Source: Streptomyces anulatus
GTDB lineage: Bacteria; Actinomycetota; Actinomycetes; Streptomycetales; Streptomycetaceae
DNA: 64,000 nt
NCBI RefSeq assembly: GCF_000721175.1
Contig: NZ_JOEZ01000016.1
Location: forward strand, 186,001 to 250,000
Reading direction: 5' to 3'
The position numbers and the translations under genes were made by a program. This document shows positions 32,977 through 42,303 of this stretch, piece by piece. Positions within the stretch are counted from its first letter, which is position 1; the number at the start of each line of letters is the position of its first letter. The notes below the pieces were generated by a model that saw only the letters and a program-made list of their open reading frames with translations, had not been told where the DNA came from and made no database searches.

Positions 32977-33401
32977 TCGACGTCCTCGGGCTCTACCCCG
33001 AGGCCGTCGAGGCCGACTTGCTCCACCACTACGCCCCACGCGACCCGATCGCCGAGTTCTGGCGGGGGGACATCAGCCTGCGCCAGCTGCGCGTGATGGT
33101 GGAGGGCCTGCCCCCGAACGGGGCGCTGGCCCGTCGGCTGGCCGGACACCACTGGGAACACAGCGACTTCATGCTGGCCGACCTGCTCGACGCGGTCGGC
33201 CAGTTCGTGGTCGATTTCCGCAACGCCAACAAGGCGGAGAAGGCCCCGGTGCAGCCGTACCCGGATCGGGTGTGGCGGCCGGAGAAGCCCGGCGCTGCGA
33301 AGAAGCGGAAGAAGCAGGCGGCCCGCGAGGCCGCCGAGGGCCGCGCCGGCTACCGGCGGATCGTCTCGCTGGCGACACCGAGGTACTCAGAGATGGGGTG
33401 A
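32967..33401 (+). CDS. Tail assembly chaperone T part, made by -1 frameshift
   Basis: Frame open from 32901 to the stop at 33399-33401, offset by -1 from the G gene, with no ATG or GTG before well into the conserved part. Translation ('YTVVDVLGLYPEAVEADLL', 'PIAEFWRGDISLRQLRVMV', 'DAVGQFVVDFRNANK') is a classic T extension. The shift must occur between 32901 and the G stop at 32974; a C-CCT slip at 32964-32967 would join RP to YTVV. No canonical XXXYYYZ heptamer was seen. The fusion would be about 248 residues. Confidence 0.75.
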   Translation, partial: YTVVDVLGLYPEAVEADLLHHYAPRDPIAEFWRGDISLRQLRVMVEGLPPNGALARRLAGHHWEHSDFMLADLLDAVGQFVVDFRNANKAEKAPVQPYPDRVWRPEKPGAAKKRKKQAAREAAEGRAGYRRIVSLATPRYSEMG

Positions 33402-33404
33402 GCC

Positions 33405-36400
33405 ATGCCCCGCGCGGGTGCCGTATGGGTCGACGTCCTGCCGAACATGTCGCGTTTCGGGCAGCAGTTGGACCGGGAGATCGGGGAGCCGGTCGCCCGG
33501 GCCAGCAACGCGGCGGGCCAGGCCGGCGGCGAGGGTCTCATGTCCGGCATGAAGGGCAAGGTCCTCGCCGGGGCGGCCGCCGTCGGCGTCGCCGCCGGGG
33601 CCGTCCTGATGCAGGGCATCACCGAGGCCGTCGACAAGCAGAAGGCCACCGGGAAGCTCAAGGCCCAGCTGGACCTGTCTGCCGCCGACGCGAAGAAGGC
33701 GGGGGCGGCGGCCGGGAAGCTCTACGGGTCCACGGTCACCGAGAGCGTGGATGAGGCGGCGGCCGCCGTGCGGGCCACGATGTCCGCCGGCCTCGCCCCG
33801 CCCAAGGCCACCACGAAGCAGCTCGCGCAGATCAGCACCAAGGTCCAGGACCTGCAGACGCTGTTCGAGGTCGACCTCGGCCAGGCCGCCAACGCCGCCG
33901 GGCAGGCGGTCAAGACCGGGCTGGCGAAGAACGCCAACGAGGCCCTGGACGTGATGTACCGGGGCTTTCAGATCATGGGCCCGAGGGCCGATGACCTGGC
34001 CGACACGTTCAACGAGTATTCGACGATCTTCCGGTCGCTCGGCCTGGACATGAAGACCGTCACCGGCCTGTTCTCCCAGGGCATGAAGGCCGGCGCGCGC
34101 GACACGGACGTGGTCGCAGACGCGCTGAAGGAATTCCAGATCCGTACGACGGACGGGTCCAAGGCCTCGGCCGAGGGGTTCGAGCTCCTCGGCATGTCCG
34201 CGACGAAGAGCACGGCCATGTTCGCGGCGGGCGGGGCTGGGGCGGCCAAGGGCCTGCAGACCGTCCTGGACAAGCTCAGGGCGATGAAGGACCCCGTCGA
34301 CCGCAACGCGGCGAGCGTGGCCTTGTTCGGCACCAAAAGCGAGGACCTCGGCCAGGCCCTCTATGCCTTGGATCCGTCCAAGGCGGTGGCCGATCTGGGG
34401 AAGGTCGGCGGCGCGGCGAAGCGGGCCGGGGACGACTTGCGCGACAACGCGGGCGCGCGGTTCGAGGCCTTCAAGCGGCGGGCCCTGATGGCCCTCGGGG
34501 ACGTCACGACGAAGTACGTCCTGCCGCCCCTGGAGACCTTCATCGACTTCGTCGACACCCGGGTCGGCCCCGGCGTCAAGGCGCTCAGTGACGGGTTCCA
34601 GTCCGGGGTCGGGTGGGTTAAGGAGTACGGCCTGTGGTTCACACCGCTCGCTATCGCGATCGGCGGCGTCACCCTGGCCATGACCGCCTCGTCCATCGCG
34701 ACCGGCATCACGATGGGCGTCATCGGCGCGTACTCCATCGCGATCCGTACGGCGGCCGCCGTCACCCGCGCCTGGACCCTGGTCCAGGTCGGGTTCAACG
34801 CGGTCATGGCCCTCAACCCCGTGACCCTGATCATCATCGGGATCGTCGCGCTCGGGGCCGCCATCGTCGTCGCGTACAAGAAGTCGGAGACGTTCCGGAA
34901 CATCGTTCAAGGCGTCTGGTCCGCGATCCAGACCGGCTGGGCCGCCCTGTGGGCGTTCCTCAAGCCGGGCATCGACGCCCTGATGGTCGGGCTCCGCGCG
35001 ATCGGCACGGCCGCATCCTGGCTGTGGACGACCGTGCTCTCCCCGGTGTTCTCGGGGATCGGCATGGCCGCCCGGATCCTCGCCACGATCATCACCGTTG
35101 CCCTGGTCCTCCCGACCGTCCTGGCGTTCAAGCTGCTCGGGGCAATCGGCTCGTGGCTGTGGGACGTCGCCCTCGGACCGGCGTTCCGGGGCATCGGGGC
35201 CGGGGCCATGTGGCTCTACAACAACGGCATCAAGCCCGCCGGAACCGCCGGTGTCGCGGTATTCAGGGCGCTCGGGGCGGCCGGGACCTGGGTGTGGAAG
35301 AACGCCCTGCAGCCCGCCTTCCAGGGCATCGGCTCCGGGGCCATGTGGCTGTACCGCAACGGGATCAAGCCCCCCATCGACGCGGGCATGGCCACGCTGC
35401 GGGCGCTCGGCGCGGCCGGGAAGTGGGTATGGACGAACGCCCTGCAGCCCGCCTTCCGGTCGATCGGGGCCGGGGCGTCGTGGCTCTACAACCAGGCGAT
35501 CAAGCCGCCCATCGACAAGGCGCGTTCGCTCGCCCGGTCCCTCGGCCTCGCGTTCGAGGCCGGGGCCAAGGTCGTCGGCGACGCCATGAACTCGATCAAG
35601 GACAAGGCCAAGAAACCGGTCTCGTACGTGATCGACGTGGTGTACAACCGCGGGATCCGCGGCGTCTGGAACGCCGTTGCCGGCGCGTTCGGCGCTCCCA
35701 AGCTCGACCCCTTCAAGGGGTTCGCGCGCGGCGGTGTGCTGGCCGGGCAGTCGTCCTACCGCGACGGTGACGACCAGCTCGTCCCGCTCCGCCGGGGCGA
35801 GGGCATCGCAGTGTCCGAGGCGATGCGCGACCCGTACGAGCGCAAGCGGCTCCTGGCCGTCAACGCCGCTGCGATGCACGGCCGGTCGCTGCGCCCGTTC
35901 CAGGGCGAAGGGTTCGCCCGCGGCGGGATCTTCGACTGGGTGAAGGGGGCCGCCAGCAAGGGTGTCGACCTCGCCAAGAGCGGCGTTGGCTGGCTCAAGG
36001 ACGGGATGAAGGCCTCGGCGGTCGCCGGGCTGAACTCCGTCGTCAAGCCGCTGCTGAACAAGATCAGCGGATCGGCTTCGCTGTACCGGGACATGATCCG
36101 TGGGGTCCCGGAGCGGATGGTCAAGGAGATCGTCGGCTACTCCGGCAAGGCAGACAGCAAGCTCGGGGCCGCCGGGGTCGGAGGCGGCACCTTCAAGTCC
36201 GCGTTGAGCTGGGCGCGGACGCAGGCCGGGAAGCCGTACATCTGGGGCGGTGTCGGCCCGGCAGGGTTCGACTGCTCGGGCTTCCTCTCCGCGATCGAGA
36301 ACGTGATCCGGGGCCAGGCACCGAACCGTCGCCGTTGGGCAACCGGGGCGTTCGCCGGGGCCACGGCCCCCGCGGGCTGGGTCCTCAACGGCCGCTCCCC

Positions 36401-36920
36401 GTACCAGATCGGCATCACGAACAGCGGCGTCGGGCACACGGCGGGCACCCTCAACGGGACCAACGTCGAGAGCAGGGGCGGGGACGGCGTGATCGTCGGC
36501 CCCCGCGCCCGCTCGTACAAGTCCAGCCTGTTCACCCACCGGTACGGGCTCAAGGTGAAGGGCTACGCCGACGGCGGCCGGCCCCGCAGGGGTGAGATCG
36601 GGTGGGTCGGCGAGGACGGCCCCGAACTGCGCGTGTTCGACGGCAACAGCCAGATCATCGACCACGCCACGTCCATGGGCATCGCCGCCCAGGTCGGGGC
36701 GGGCCGGGTGGCGGGCATGACCCGGCCCCTGGCCTCCCAGGCGCCCGCAACACCGCAGGGCCGCACGGTGGTTGCTGCCCCGCGCGGGCAGGGACCGCAG
36801 GACCGGGCGGGCGGGGACACGTACAACTTCTATCCCCGCACGTTGGACATGACCACCGCCGACCTGGACGCGTTGCAGCGCCGCAGGGACGCCATGGACC
36901 GGGTGGGGAGGCCGCAGTAA
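33405..36920 (+). CDS. Tape measure protein with NlpC/P60 domain (1171 aa)
   Basis: Sets tail length and is ejected into the host. Order: N-terminal helical part (1-380), several hydrophobic segments around 400-580, three to four copies of a roughly 40-residue repeat ('LGAAGTWVWKNALQPAFQGI', 'SGAMWLYRNGIKPP'), amphipathic helices, then a cysteine peptidase domain with 'YIWGGVGPAGFDCSGF' (Cys957) and 'SGVGHTAGT' (His1011). The peptidase likely cuts peptide cross-bridges in the thick Gram-positive wall at infection. At about 0.15 nm per residue the tail would be near 170 nm, an estimate only. Confidence 0.93.
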   Translation: MPRAGAVWVDVLPNMSRFGQQLDREIGEPVARASNAAGQAGGEGLMSGMKGKVLAGAAAVGVAAGAVLMQGITEAVDKQKATGKLKAQLDLSAADAKKAGAAAGKLYGSTVTESVDEAAAAVRATMSAGLAPPKATTKQLAQISTKVQDLQTLFEVDLGQAANAAGQAVKTGLAKNANEALDVMYRGFQIMGPRADDLADTFNEYSTIFRSLGLDMKTVTGLFSQGMKAGARDTDVVADALKEFQIRTTDGSKASAEGFELLGMSATKSTAMFAAGGAGAAKGLQTVLDKLRAMKDPVDRNAASVALFGTKSEDLGQALYALDPSKAVADLGKVGGAAKRAGDDLRDNAGARFEAFKRRALMALGDVTTKYVLPPLETFIDFVDTRVGPGVKALSDGFQSGVGWVKEYGLWFTPLAIAIGGVTLAMTASSIATGITMGVIGAYSIAIRTAAAVTRAWTLVQVGFNAVMALNPVTLIIIGIVALGAAIVVAYKKSETFRNIVQGVWSAIQTGWAALWAFLKPGIDALMVGLRAIGTAASWLWTTVLSPVFSGIGMAARILATIITVALVLPTVLAFKLLGAIGSWLWDVALGPAFRGIGAGAMWLYNNGIKPAGTAGVAVFRALGAAGTWVWKNALQPAFQGIGSGAMWLYRNGIKPPIDAGMATLRALGAAGKWVWTNALQPAFRSIGAGASWLYNQAIKPPIDKARSLARSLGLAFEAGAKVVGDAMNSIKDKAKKPVSYVIDVVYNRGIRGVWNAVAGAFGAPKLDPFKGFARGGVLAGQSSYRDGDDQLVPLRRGEGIAVSEAMRDPYERKRLLAVNAAAMHGRSLRPFQGEGFARGGIFDWVKGAASKGVDLAKSGVGWLKDGMKASAVAGLNSVVKPLLNKISGSASLYRDMIRGVPERMVKEIVGYSGKADSKLGAAGVGGGTFKSALSWARTQAGKPYIWGGVGPAGFDCSGFLSAIENVIRGQAPNRRRWATGAFAGATAPAGWVLNGRSPYQIGITNSGVGHTAGTLNGTNVESRGGDGVIVGPRARSYKSSLFTHRYGLKVKGYADGGRPRRGEIGWVGEDGPELRVFDGNSQIIDHATSMGIAAQVGAGRVAGMTRPLASQAPATPQGRTVVAAPRGQGPQDRAGGDTYNFYPRTLDMTTADLDALQRRRDAMDRVGRPQ
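35000..35520 (+). repeat. Degenerate ~120-bp tandem repeats inside the tape measure gene
   Basis: Three clear copies and one diverged copy of a 39-40 codon unit whose core reads W-x-W-x-x-x-L-x-P-A-F-x-x-I-G-x-G-A. Copies begin near 35005, 35137, 35260 and 35395. Repeat-number change would alter tail length. Confidence 0.75.
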
Positions 36921-37919
36921 ATGCCCCTGATCACAGCGCCGGTCGTCGATCCGCCGGATCCCGGCACGCCGGGCGGCGGGGGTACCCCGATCCCGCTCCC
37001 CGAGGTGGGCAACGCCACCGCGTTCTACACCGATCCGACCGGGACGGTGTGGCCGCTGTCCCAGTCGTCGGCCGGTTGGTTCACCCTCGCCGACGGTGTG
37101 TCCGGGCTGGGGGCCGCCGCCTACACCCTCACCACCGACGCACAGCCGAGAGGAGGAGCACGGCTACGGCATGCCCAGCCGCAGCCCCGCACGATCATCT
37201 GGCCCCTGCACGTCTACGGCAAGAACCATCTGGAGTTCCTGGAGCGGTGGCGGCAGCTGTCCACGGCGTTCACGCGGACGCTGCGCCGGGGCCGGGACGG
37301 GCGCCGCACGCCGGGGGTGCTGACGATCGTCCGCCCGGACGGCACCAGCCGCAGCGTCGAGGTCTACTACCAGGCCGGGTTCGAGGGGCAGGGCAAACGG
37401 GGCTCCGGCATCATCAGCGACTCGGTGGCGCTCGCCCTGTGGTGCGAGGACCCCTACTGGAAGGCCGGGGTGCCGGTCCCGGTGCACCGGGAAACCGGGG
37501 AGCTGAGCGACTTCCTGGACCCGTTCCCGTCGGTGTCCTCCTCGCAGGTCCTGGGAGACACCACGGTGGACAACCCCGGGGACGCCGTGGTCTGGCCGAC
37601 CTGGACGATCACCGGCCCCGCCTCTCTGATCACGTTCACGAACGAGACGACCGGCGAGGCCTTCGCCCTGGACCCGGCGGAGGTCGGGCACGGGGCCCTC
37701 ACCCCGGGCGAACGGGTCACGGTACGGACCGACCCGGCGCAGGTCCGCTTCCAGGACGGGTCCCCGGACGGGGTGAACTGGTCGGGTGCGCTGAACTGGC
37801 CCGACGCGGTCCTGTGGGGCCTGGAGCCCGGCCTCAACGAGGTGACGTTCCAGCTCGACGGCAGCGGCCCCGGGTCCGCGGTCGACCTCCTGTTCTACCC
37901 CCGGCACGAGACAGCGTGA
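36921..37919 (+). CDS. Distal tail (Dit-like) protein (332 aa)
   Basis: Baseplate hub ring protein that joins the tube to the tip. After a Pro/Gly-rich leader come 'PRTIIWPLHVYGKNHLEFLE', 'RRTPGVLTIVRPDGTSRSV', 'YYQAGFEGQGKRGSG', 'VALALWCEDPYWKAG' and C-terminal 'NPGDAVVWPTWTITGPA', all characteristic of actinophage Dit/minor tail proteins. It starts immediately after the tape measure stop. Confidence 0.85.
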   Translation: MPLITAPVVDPPDPGTPGGGGTPIPLPEVGNATAFYTDPTGTVWPLSQSSAGWFTLADGVSGLGAAAYTLTTDAQPRGGARLRHAQPQPRTIIWPLHVYGKNHLEFLERWRQLSTAFTRTLRRGRDGRRTPGVLTIVRPDGTSRSVEVYYQAGFEGQGKRGSGIISDSVALALWCEDPYWKAGVPVPVHRETGELSDFLDPFPSVSSSQVLGDTTVDNPGDAVVWPTWTITGPASLITFTNETTGEAFALDPAEVGHGALTPGERVTVRTDPAQVRFQDGSPDGVNWSGALNWPDAVLWGLEPGLNEVTFQLDGSGPGSAVDLLFYPRHETA

Positions 37920-37935
37920 GAAAGGGGGGCGGGCG

Positions 37936-39120
37936 GTGGCGATCGAGCTCCTGGTCACGAACAGCGCCCTGGCCGTCCAGGGCGACCCACTCGCCGGGTG
38001 GCGGGCCCTGACGGCAGAGCAGCGGTACAACGAGCCCGGGTCCGGGTCGGTGCGACTGACGGCGTATCCGGAGGTAATGGCGCAGCTGCAGCCCGGCAAC
38101 CGGCTCGTCGTCATCCGCGACCGGCAGGTGTGGATGGCGGGGCCGATCGAGGTCCCGCAGGACTATGAGTGGGATCTGGAGGGGGCCGCCGACCCGGGCG
38201 AGGTCACCGTGTCGTTCACGGACGACCTCGCCCGGGTCGCCGGGTACCTCACCTACCCGGAGCCCGCGAAGACGTGGACGAACCAGACCGCCACCACGGA
38301 CATAGCCCGCCAGCTGCTCGGGACCAGCGAGACGATCATCCGCACACTGGTCGACGAGAACTGCGGCCCGGGCGCCATCGCCGCTCGCCGCATTCCCCAG
38401 CTTGTCCTGGACACCGTGGCCGGCGTCGGAACCGTCCGTACGCTGACCACCCGGATGGAGCCGCTGCTGGACGCCTGCCGCAAGGTCGCCGTCCCGACCA
38501 ACATCGGCTTCCGGACCCGGCAGGCTGGGGGGCAAATCCTCTTCGGGGTCTACGCACCCCGCGACCTCTCGGGAACCGCCCGGTTCTCCGCCGGGCTCGG
38601 CAACCTGAGAAAGCTGCGGTTCTCCCTGTCGGCGCCCACCGCGACGTCGGAGCTCGTCATGGGCGGCGAGGACCCCGCCCAGCAGGTCGGCGCCGGGGAA
38701 CCTGCCAACACCCGCGCGTACGTCGAGGTGACGTCGGGGGCGCAGGCTTCCTGGTACCGGGTGGAGAAGCTGGTGCAGTCCAGCGGGAAGACCGATGCGG
38801 ACGGGGAGCTCACGCAGGACGGCGTCCTGGCCCTCGGCAACGACAACCCCCAGGCGAGCTTGTCGACGGAGACCGTCGACACCGAGGACCTGAAGGCCGG
38901 CCGCGACTACGGCCTGGGCGACAAGGTCAGCGTGGTGCTGCCCACCGGGCTGACCGTCCTGGACGTCGTCCGCCGCATCCAGCTGACCGCCGAGAGCCCC
39001 GACACAGGCGAGAAGGTCACCGCCGTGGTCGGCAACGGAGACACCACGACCAGCGCATCACTGGTCGGCACCGTGCGCCAACTGGCGTATCGGCTCGGAC
39101 AGATAGAGAGCAGGGGGTGA
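37936..39120 (+). CDS. ReqiPepy6 Gp37-like baseplate hub / tail protein (394 aa)
   Basis: 'YNEPGSGSVRLTAYPEVMAQ', 'GNRLVVIRDRQVWMAGPIEV', 'ARVAGYLTYPEP', 'KLRFSLSAPTATSELVMGG' and 'YGLGDKVSVVLPTGLTVLDV' match the Gp37-like family of actinophage tail proteins, the counterpart of the tail-associated hub (Tal N-terminus). GTG start after AAAGGGGGG. No enzymatic domain is fused here; peptidases are carried by the tape measure and the tail-tip protein instead. Confidence 0.83.
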   Translation: MAIELLVTNSALAVQGDPLAGWRALTAEQRYNEPGSGSVRLTAYPEVMAQLQPGNRLVVIRDRQVWMAGPIEVPQDYEWDLEGAADPGEVTVSFTDDLARVAGYLTYPEPAKTWTNQTATTDIARQLLGTSETIIRTLVDENCGPGAIAARRIPQLVLDTVAGVGTVRTLTTRMEPLLDACRKVAVPTNIGFRTRQAGGQILFGVYAPRDLSGTARFSAGLGNLRKLRFSLSAPTATSELVMGGEDPAQQVGAGEPANTRAYVEVTSGAQASWYRVEKLVQSSGKTDADGELTQDGVLALGNDNPQASLSTETVDTEDLKAGRDYGLGDKVSVVLPTGLTVLDVVRRIQLTAESPDTGEKVTAVVGNGDTTTSASLVGTVRQLAYRLGQIESRG

Positions 39121-39123
39121 CCC

Positions 39124-40053
39124 GTGGCGCAGGCATCCTGGCCGAGCCCGGCCCACAACAACAGGGCGATCACAGATGCTGAGTACGAGCAGCTCGCCGC
39201 CCGGTTCAGCGACGACGGTGTCTACGGAACCCCCGTGGACCCGGCGACGGTCACTGCGGGAGTGGGCCTGACCGTTGTCGTCCGGCCGAACGTAGAGGCC
39301 TCGGTCCATGGGCACTGCTGGACGTCGGGCACCACAGGCGAAACCCTGAGCATCACCGCCAACTCCAGTGGACAGACCCGTATCGACCGGGTGGTCCTAC
39401 GCCTGGACCGCTCCGACTGGACGGTGCGCGCCGTCGTCAAGGACGGGACGCCCGGATCGGGCGAACCGCCGCCTCTGACCCAGGACTCCGGCTCCACCGG
39501 CGTCTGGGAGATCCTCCTCGTCGGGGTCACCGTCCTCACCGGGGCAACGTCGGTATCCGTGACCCGCGGCGAGCTTTACGTCGGGACCCGGGTGCGGCCT
39601 GCCCTCGCCTCGCACCGCAACGTCCTGCCCCAACGCGGCGAGCTGGCCTACGAGACAGACACGGGGCGACTGAGCCTGTACACCGGTGCCGGAGGGTGGA
39701 TCAGCCTTCACGAGCCGAGCAGCGAGGTCCAGCTCGGCGCGGGCTACTCGTCGTGGATCGACGAGGGCCAGGCCGTGGGCCAGCGGTCCGGGTCCGTGGT
39801 GTCGCTCCGGATCAGCAAACGCCGCATCGGGTCGACGTTCAACGCAACCGACGCGGACGGGTCCAAGCTCGCGACCGTGCCGGCCTCGTTGCGGAACACC
39901 GCCCGCAACCAGTACTTCGCCTGCACGTTCTCCAACGGGGTGACGGGCCGGGTCGAGGTCCGTACCGACGGCAGCATCTGGGCGCGGATGCTGTCCGGCA
40001 ACGTCACCGTCAACCACACGATCTCCCTGACCATGACCTACCTGCTGAACTAG
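39124..40053 (+). CDS. Minor tail protein (309 aa)
   Basis: N-terminal part 'NNRAITDAEYEQLAARFSDD' and 'RIDRVVLRLDRSDWTVRAVV' corresponds to actinophage baseplate-upper or minor tail proteins. The middle has 'PQRGELAYETDTGRLSLYTG' (a tail-fibre-type phrase) and the C-terminus is beta-rich and likely the receptor-contacting part. Begins 3 nt after the previous stop. Confidence 0.75.
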   Translation: MAQASWPSPAHNNRAITDAEYEQLAARFSDDGVYGTPVDPATVTAGVGLTVVVRPNVEASVHGHCWTSGTTGETLSITANSSGQTRIDRVVLRLDRSDWTVRAVVKDGTPGSGEPPPLTQDSGSTGVWEILLVGVTVLTGATSVSVTRGELYVGTRVRPALASHRNVLPQRGELAYETDTGRLSLYTGAGGWISLHEPSSEVQLGAGYSSWIDEGQAVGQRSGSVVSLRISKRRIGSTFNATDADGSKLATVPASLRNTARNQYFACTFSNGVTGRVEVRTDGSIWARMLSGNVTVNHTISLTMTYLLN

Positions 40054-40063
40054 GAGCCCCCTG

Positions 40064-40690
40064 ATGGCACGTTACGAGTTCGGGGCGGGTATCGCGGACT
40101 ACGTGGTGACCCCCATCGACGGGCAGTGGGCCGTCGGTGCCGAGGCGCTTGTCACCTTCTGGGACGCGGCTCAGGACGGCACCCAGTACACGGACCTGCT
40201 GGACCAGGACGCCGTCCCGACCACGGAGATCACCTCCGACGAGAACGGGGGACTCCCCACGTTCTCGGGGCCTGACGGTGTGACCGGCATGTGGGCCGAC
40301 GCGGGCGGCATCAGCCGAGCGTGGATCGAAGCCCGCGGAGCGGCAGCCGGCGGAGGAACCGCCGAGTACACCACGACGAAGGGCCTCATCGTCCCCGCGC
40401 CAGCAGGGGCGGTGTCCTACGTCATCTGGCGCGCACCCGACGCCTGCACGGTGACCGCGGTACGCGGCTACCGGGAGGGCGGAACCGGAGCCACCATCAA
40501 CGCTACGGCGAACGGCCTCGACCTCCTGGCGGTCGACCTGTCGCTGTCCACCGCCGACACCTGGCTGTCCGGGCCTGACGTGCAGAACGCGGCACTGGCG
40601 GCCGGGGACAGTCTCGCCATCGCCGTACGCAGTGCCGCCGGCGACCCGGCGGCAGTCACCATCCAGATCGACATACAGGGGCTCGGATGA
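40064..40690 (+). CDS. Minor tail / tip protein (208 aa)
   Basis: Beta-rich protein; 'IADYVVTPIDGQWAVGAEAL', 'NGGLPTFSGPDGVTGMWADA', 'YVIWRAPDACTVTAVRGYRE'. Similar short tail proteins lie between the hub and lysin genes of Streptomyces phages. No catalytic motif. AGGAGCCCC ribosome site; ATGA overlap with the next gene. Confidence 0.7.
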   Translation: MARYEFGAGIADYVVTPIDGQWAVGAEALVTFWDAAQDGTQYTDLLDQDAVPTTEITSDENGGLPTFSGPDGVTGMWADAGGISRAWIEARGAAAGGGTAEYTTTKGLIVPAPAGAVSYVIWRAPDACTVTAVRGYREGGTGATINATANGLDLLAVDLSLSTADTWLSGPDVQNAALAAGDSLAIAVRSAAGDPAAVTIQIDIQGLG

Positions 40691-42240
40691 CTCCGCTGAT
40701 GACGCTCGACTCCCGCAGCACGAACCAGGCGGCATCGCCCAGTCCGCTCACCGTGGAAACGGTAGAGGGCCCGCCGGAGCTACTGCGGGTCCACGACGAA
40801 ACCGGACTCCTGGCGACGCTGACCGTGGGCGCGCGCACTGTTGCGGTGCGCGGCCCTGCCCGCACGTTCACCGAGCAGAAGCGGCCGTTCGTCGACACGT
40901 TCGACCGGACCCGGTCGGATGGGTGGGGATCTTCCGGCGGGGGCGGCACCTGGTCCAACGCCAACGGAGTCGATGCCAATTACTCGGTGGGCGGCGGGTT
41001 CGGCATCATCAGCATGACGGCCGCCAACAGCAGTCGGCACACGTCGGTGATCGACGACCTCACCGACTGCGACGCCCGCCTGTCGTGGTCCCTCGATGTC
41101 ATGCCCACCGGCAACGCCTCGTCGCTGGCCCTGCTGCTCGGGTACACCAGCACCAACAACCAGTACAGGGCCCGGCTGTCCGTGCTCACCACGGGCACGG
41201 TTCAGCTGATCCTGGAGCGGGAGGCGGCGGGCAGCACGACCACGATCGGAGCGCTCACCACAGTCGGAACCGGCTACACCGTCGGCGACGTCTGGCACAT
41301 CCGCGCCCAACGCGTCGGCACGACCATCCGCTGCCGGGCCTGGGAAGACGGCACTACCGAGCCGTCGACATGGCTGCACGAGGTGACGGACGCGACGCTG
41401 GGCGCCGGCCGGATCGGCGTCCGCGGCCTCGCCTCCACCGGGTCGACCGCCGTCCCGTTCGAGTTCCGGGTGCACGACATCCAGCTGTACTCCGGGACGT
41501 GGCCGGACCCGCCCGTCATCACCCACAACACATGGGTGAGGATCCTCGACAGCCCGTATGCCGGGCAGTGGACACCCGCCCTTGAGGCCCAGGTGCGCGC
41601 CTGGGCGTACGACACCACACCGGACGCCCTGGCCTACGCGATGATGTACGTCACCGGCGCCCCGCCCGTCACCGACCCGGCACTGGCCGGGGCGCAGATC
41701 GCCGGGCAGTCCCGGTACGGCCCGCTCAGCGCGACCGGCGTACCGATCGAGGGCGGCGACTTCCACGACTACATGGGTCTGGACTGGGTGTTCGTCAGCG
41801 GCGAGACCCGCACCGCGGACGCCCCCGAGCTCCACTGCATGGACTGCTCCGGATACGTGCGAATGGTATGGGGCTACCACATGGGCCTCCCCATGGTCCG
41901 CACCAAGGGCATCGACGGCAGCACCCTGCCGCGCATCACGAAAGACATCGGGCCGGCGGGGCCTGGCGTCATCGTTGCCCAGGCCGTCGGCACCGCCCCG
42001 GCGCTCACCGACCTGCAGCCCGGGGACGTGCCTCATTTCGACGCTGACTCCGGCGACGCTGTGAGCGGGCAGCTCGACCACAACGGGATCTTCCTCGGCG
42101 TCGACCAGGACGGTCACCCCCGATTCGTCAACAGCCGCAAGACGCCGAACGGGCCAACGTTCGGAGACCTCGGCGGATCGTCCACCCTCGATGGCAGCGG
42201 CACCTACGCCACCAGCCTGCGGATCATCCGCCGGTTCTGA
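40687..42240 (+). CDS. Tail-tip protein: carbohydrate-binding-like domain plus NlpC/P60-like peptidase (517 aa)
   Basis: The N-terminal 270 residues form a concanavalin/LamG-like beta sandwich ('VDTFDRTRSDGWGSSGGGG', 'NNQYRARLSVLTTGTVQLIL', 'WHIRAQRVGTTIRCRAWEDG'). The C-terminal 230 residues are a papain-like NlpC/P60-type domain with 'LHCMDCSGYVRMVW' (Cys387) and 'QLDHNGIFLGVD' (His465). Probably binds wall polymers and opens peptidoglycan from outside. ATGA overlap upstream; strong terminator downstream. Confidence 0.8.
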   Translation: MTPLMTLDSRSTNQAASPSPLTVETVEGPPELLRVHDETGLLATLTVGARTVAVRGPARTFTEQKRPFVDTFDRTRSDGWGSSGGGGTWSNANGVDANYSVGGGFGIISMTAANSSRHTSVIDDLTDCDARLSWSLDVMPTGNASSLALLLGYTSTNNQYRARLSVLTTGTVQLILEREAAGSTTTIGALTTVGTGYTVGDVWHIRAQRVGTTIRCRAWEDGTTEPSTWLHEVTDATLGAGRIGVRGLASTGSTAVPFEFRVHDIQLYSGTWPDPPVITHNTWVRILDSPYAGQWTPALEAQVRAWAYDTTPDALAYAMMYVTGAPPVTDPALAGAQIAGQSRYGPLSATGVPIEGGDFHDYMGLDWVFVSGETRTADAPELHCMDCSGYVRMVWGYHMGLPMVRTKGIDGSTLPRITKDIGPAGPGVIVAQAVGTAPALTDLQPGDVPHFDADSGDAVSGQLDHNGIFLGVDQDGHPRFVNSRKTPNGPTFGDLGGSSTLDGSGTYATSLRIIRRF

Positions 42241-42258
42241 CCCAGCTCACCCATACCC

Positions 42259-42282
42259 GCCCCGGACCACCTGGCCCGGGGC
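42259..42282 (+). terminator. Terminator after the tail genes
   Basis: GCCCCGG / CCGGGGC, 7 pairs plus flanking pairing, ten-base loop, 18 nt after the tail-tip stop. It separates tail and lysis modules. Confidence 0.65.
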
Positions 42283-42303
42283 TCCGTCATGTCTGGAGCA
42301 CCC

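Noticed and set aside
33387..36665. A 1092-codon open frame on the minus strand
   Set aside because: It lies wholly antisense to the tape measure gene, has His/Arg/Gly/Pro-rich shadow composition and no domain. Long antisense frames are expected in very GC-rich coding DNA.
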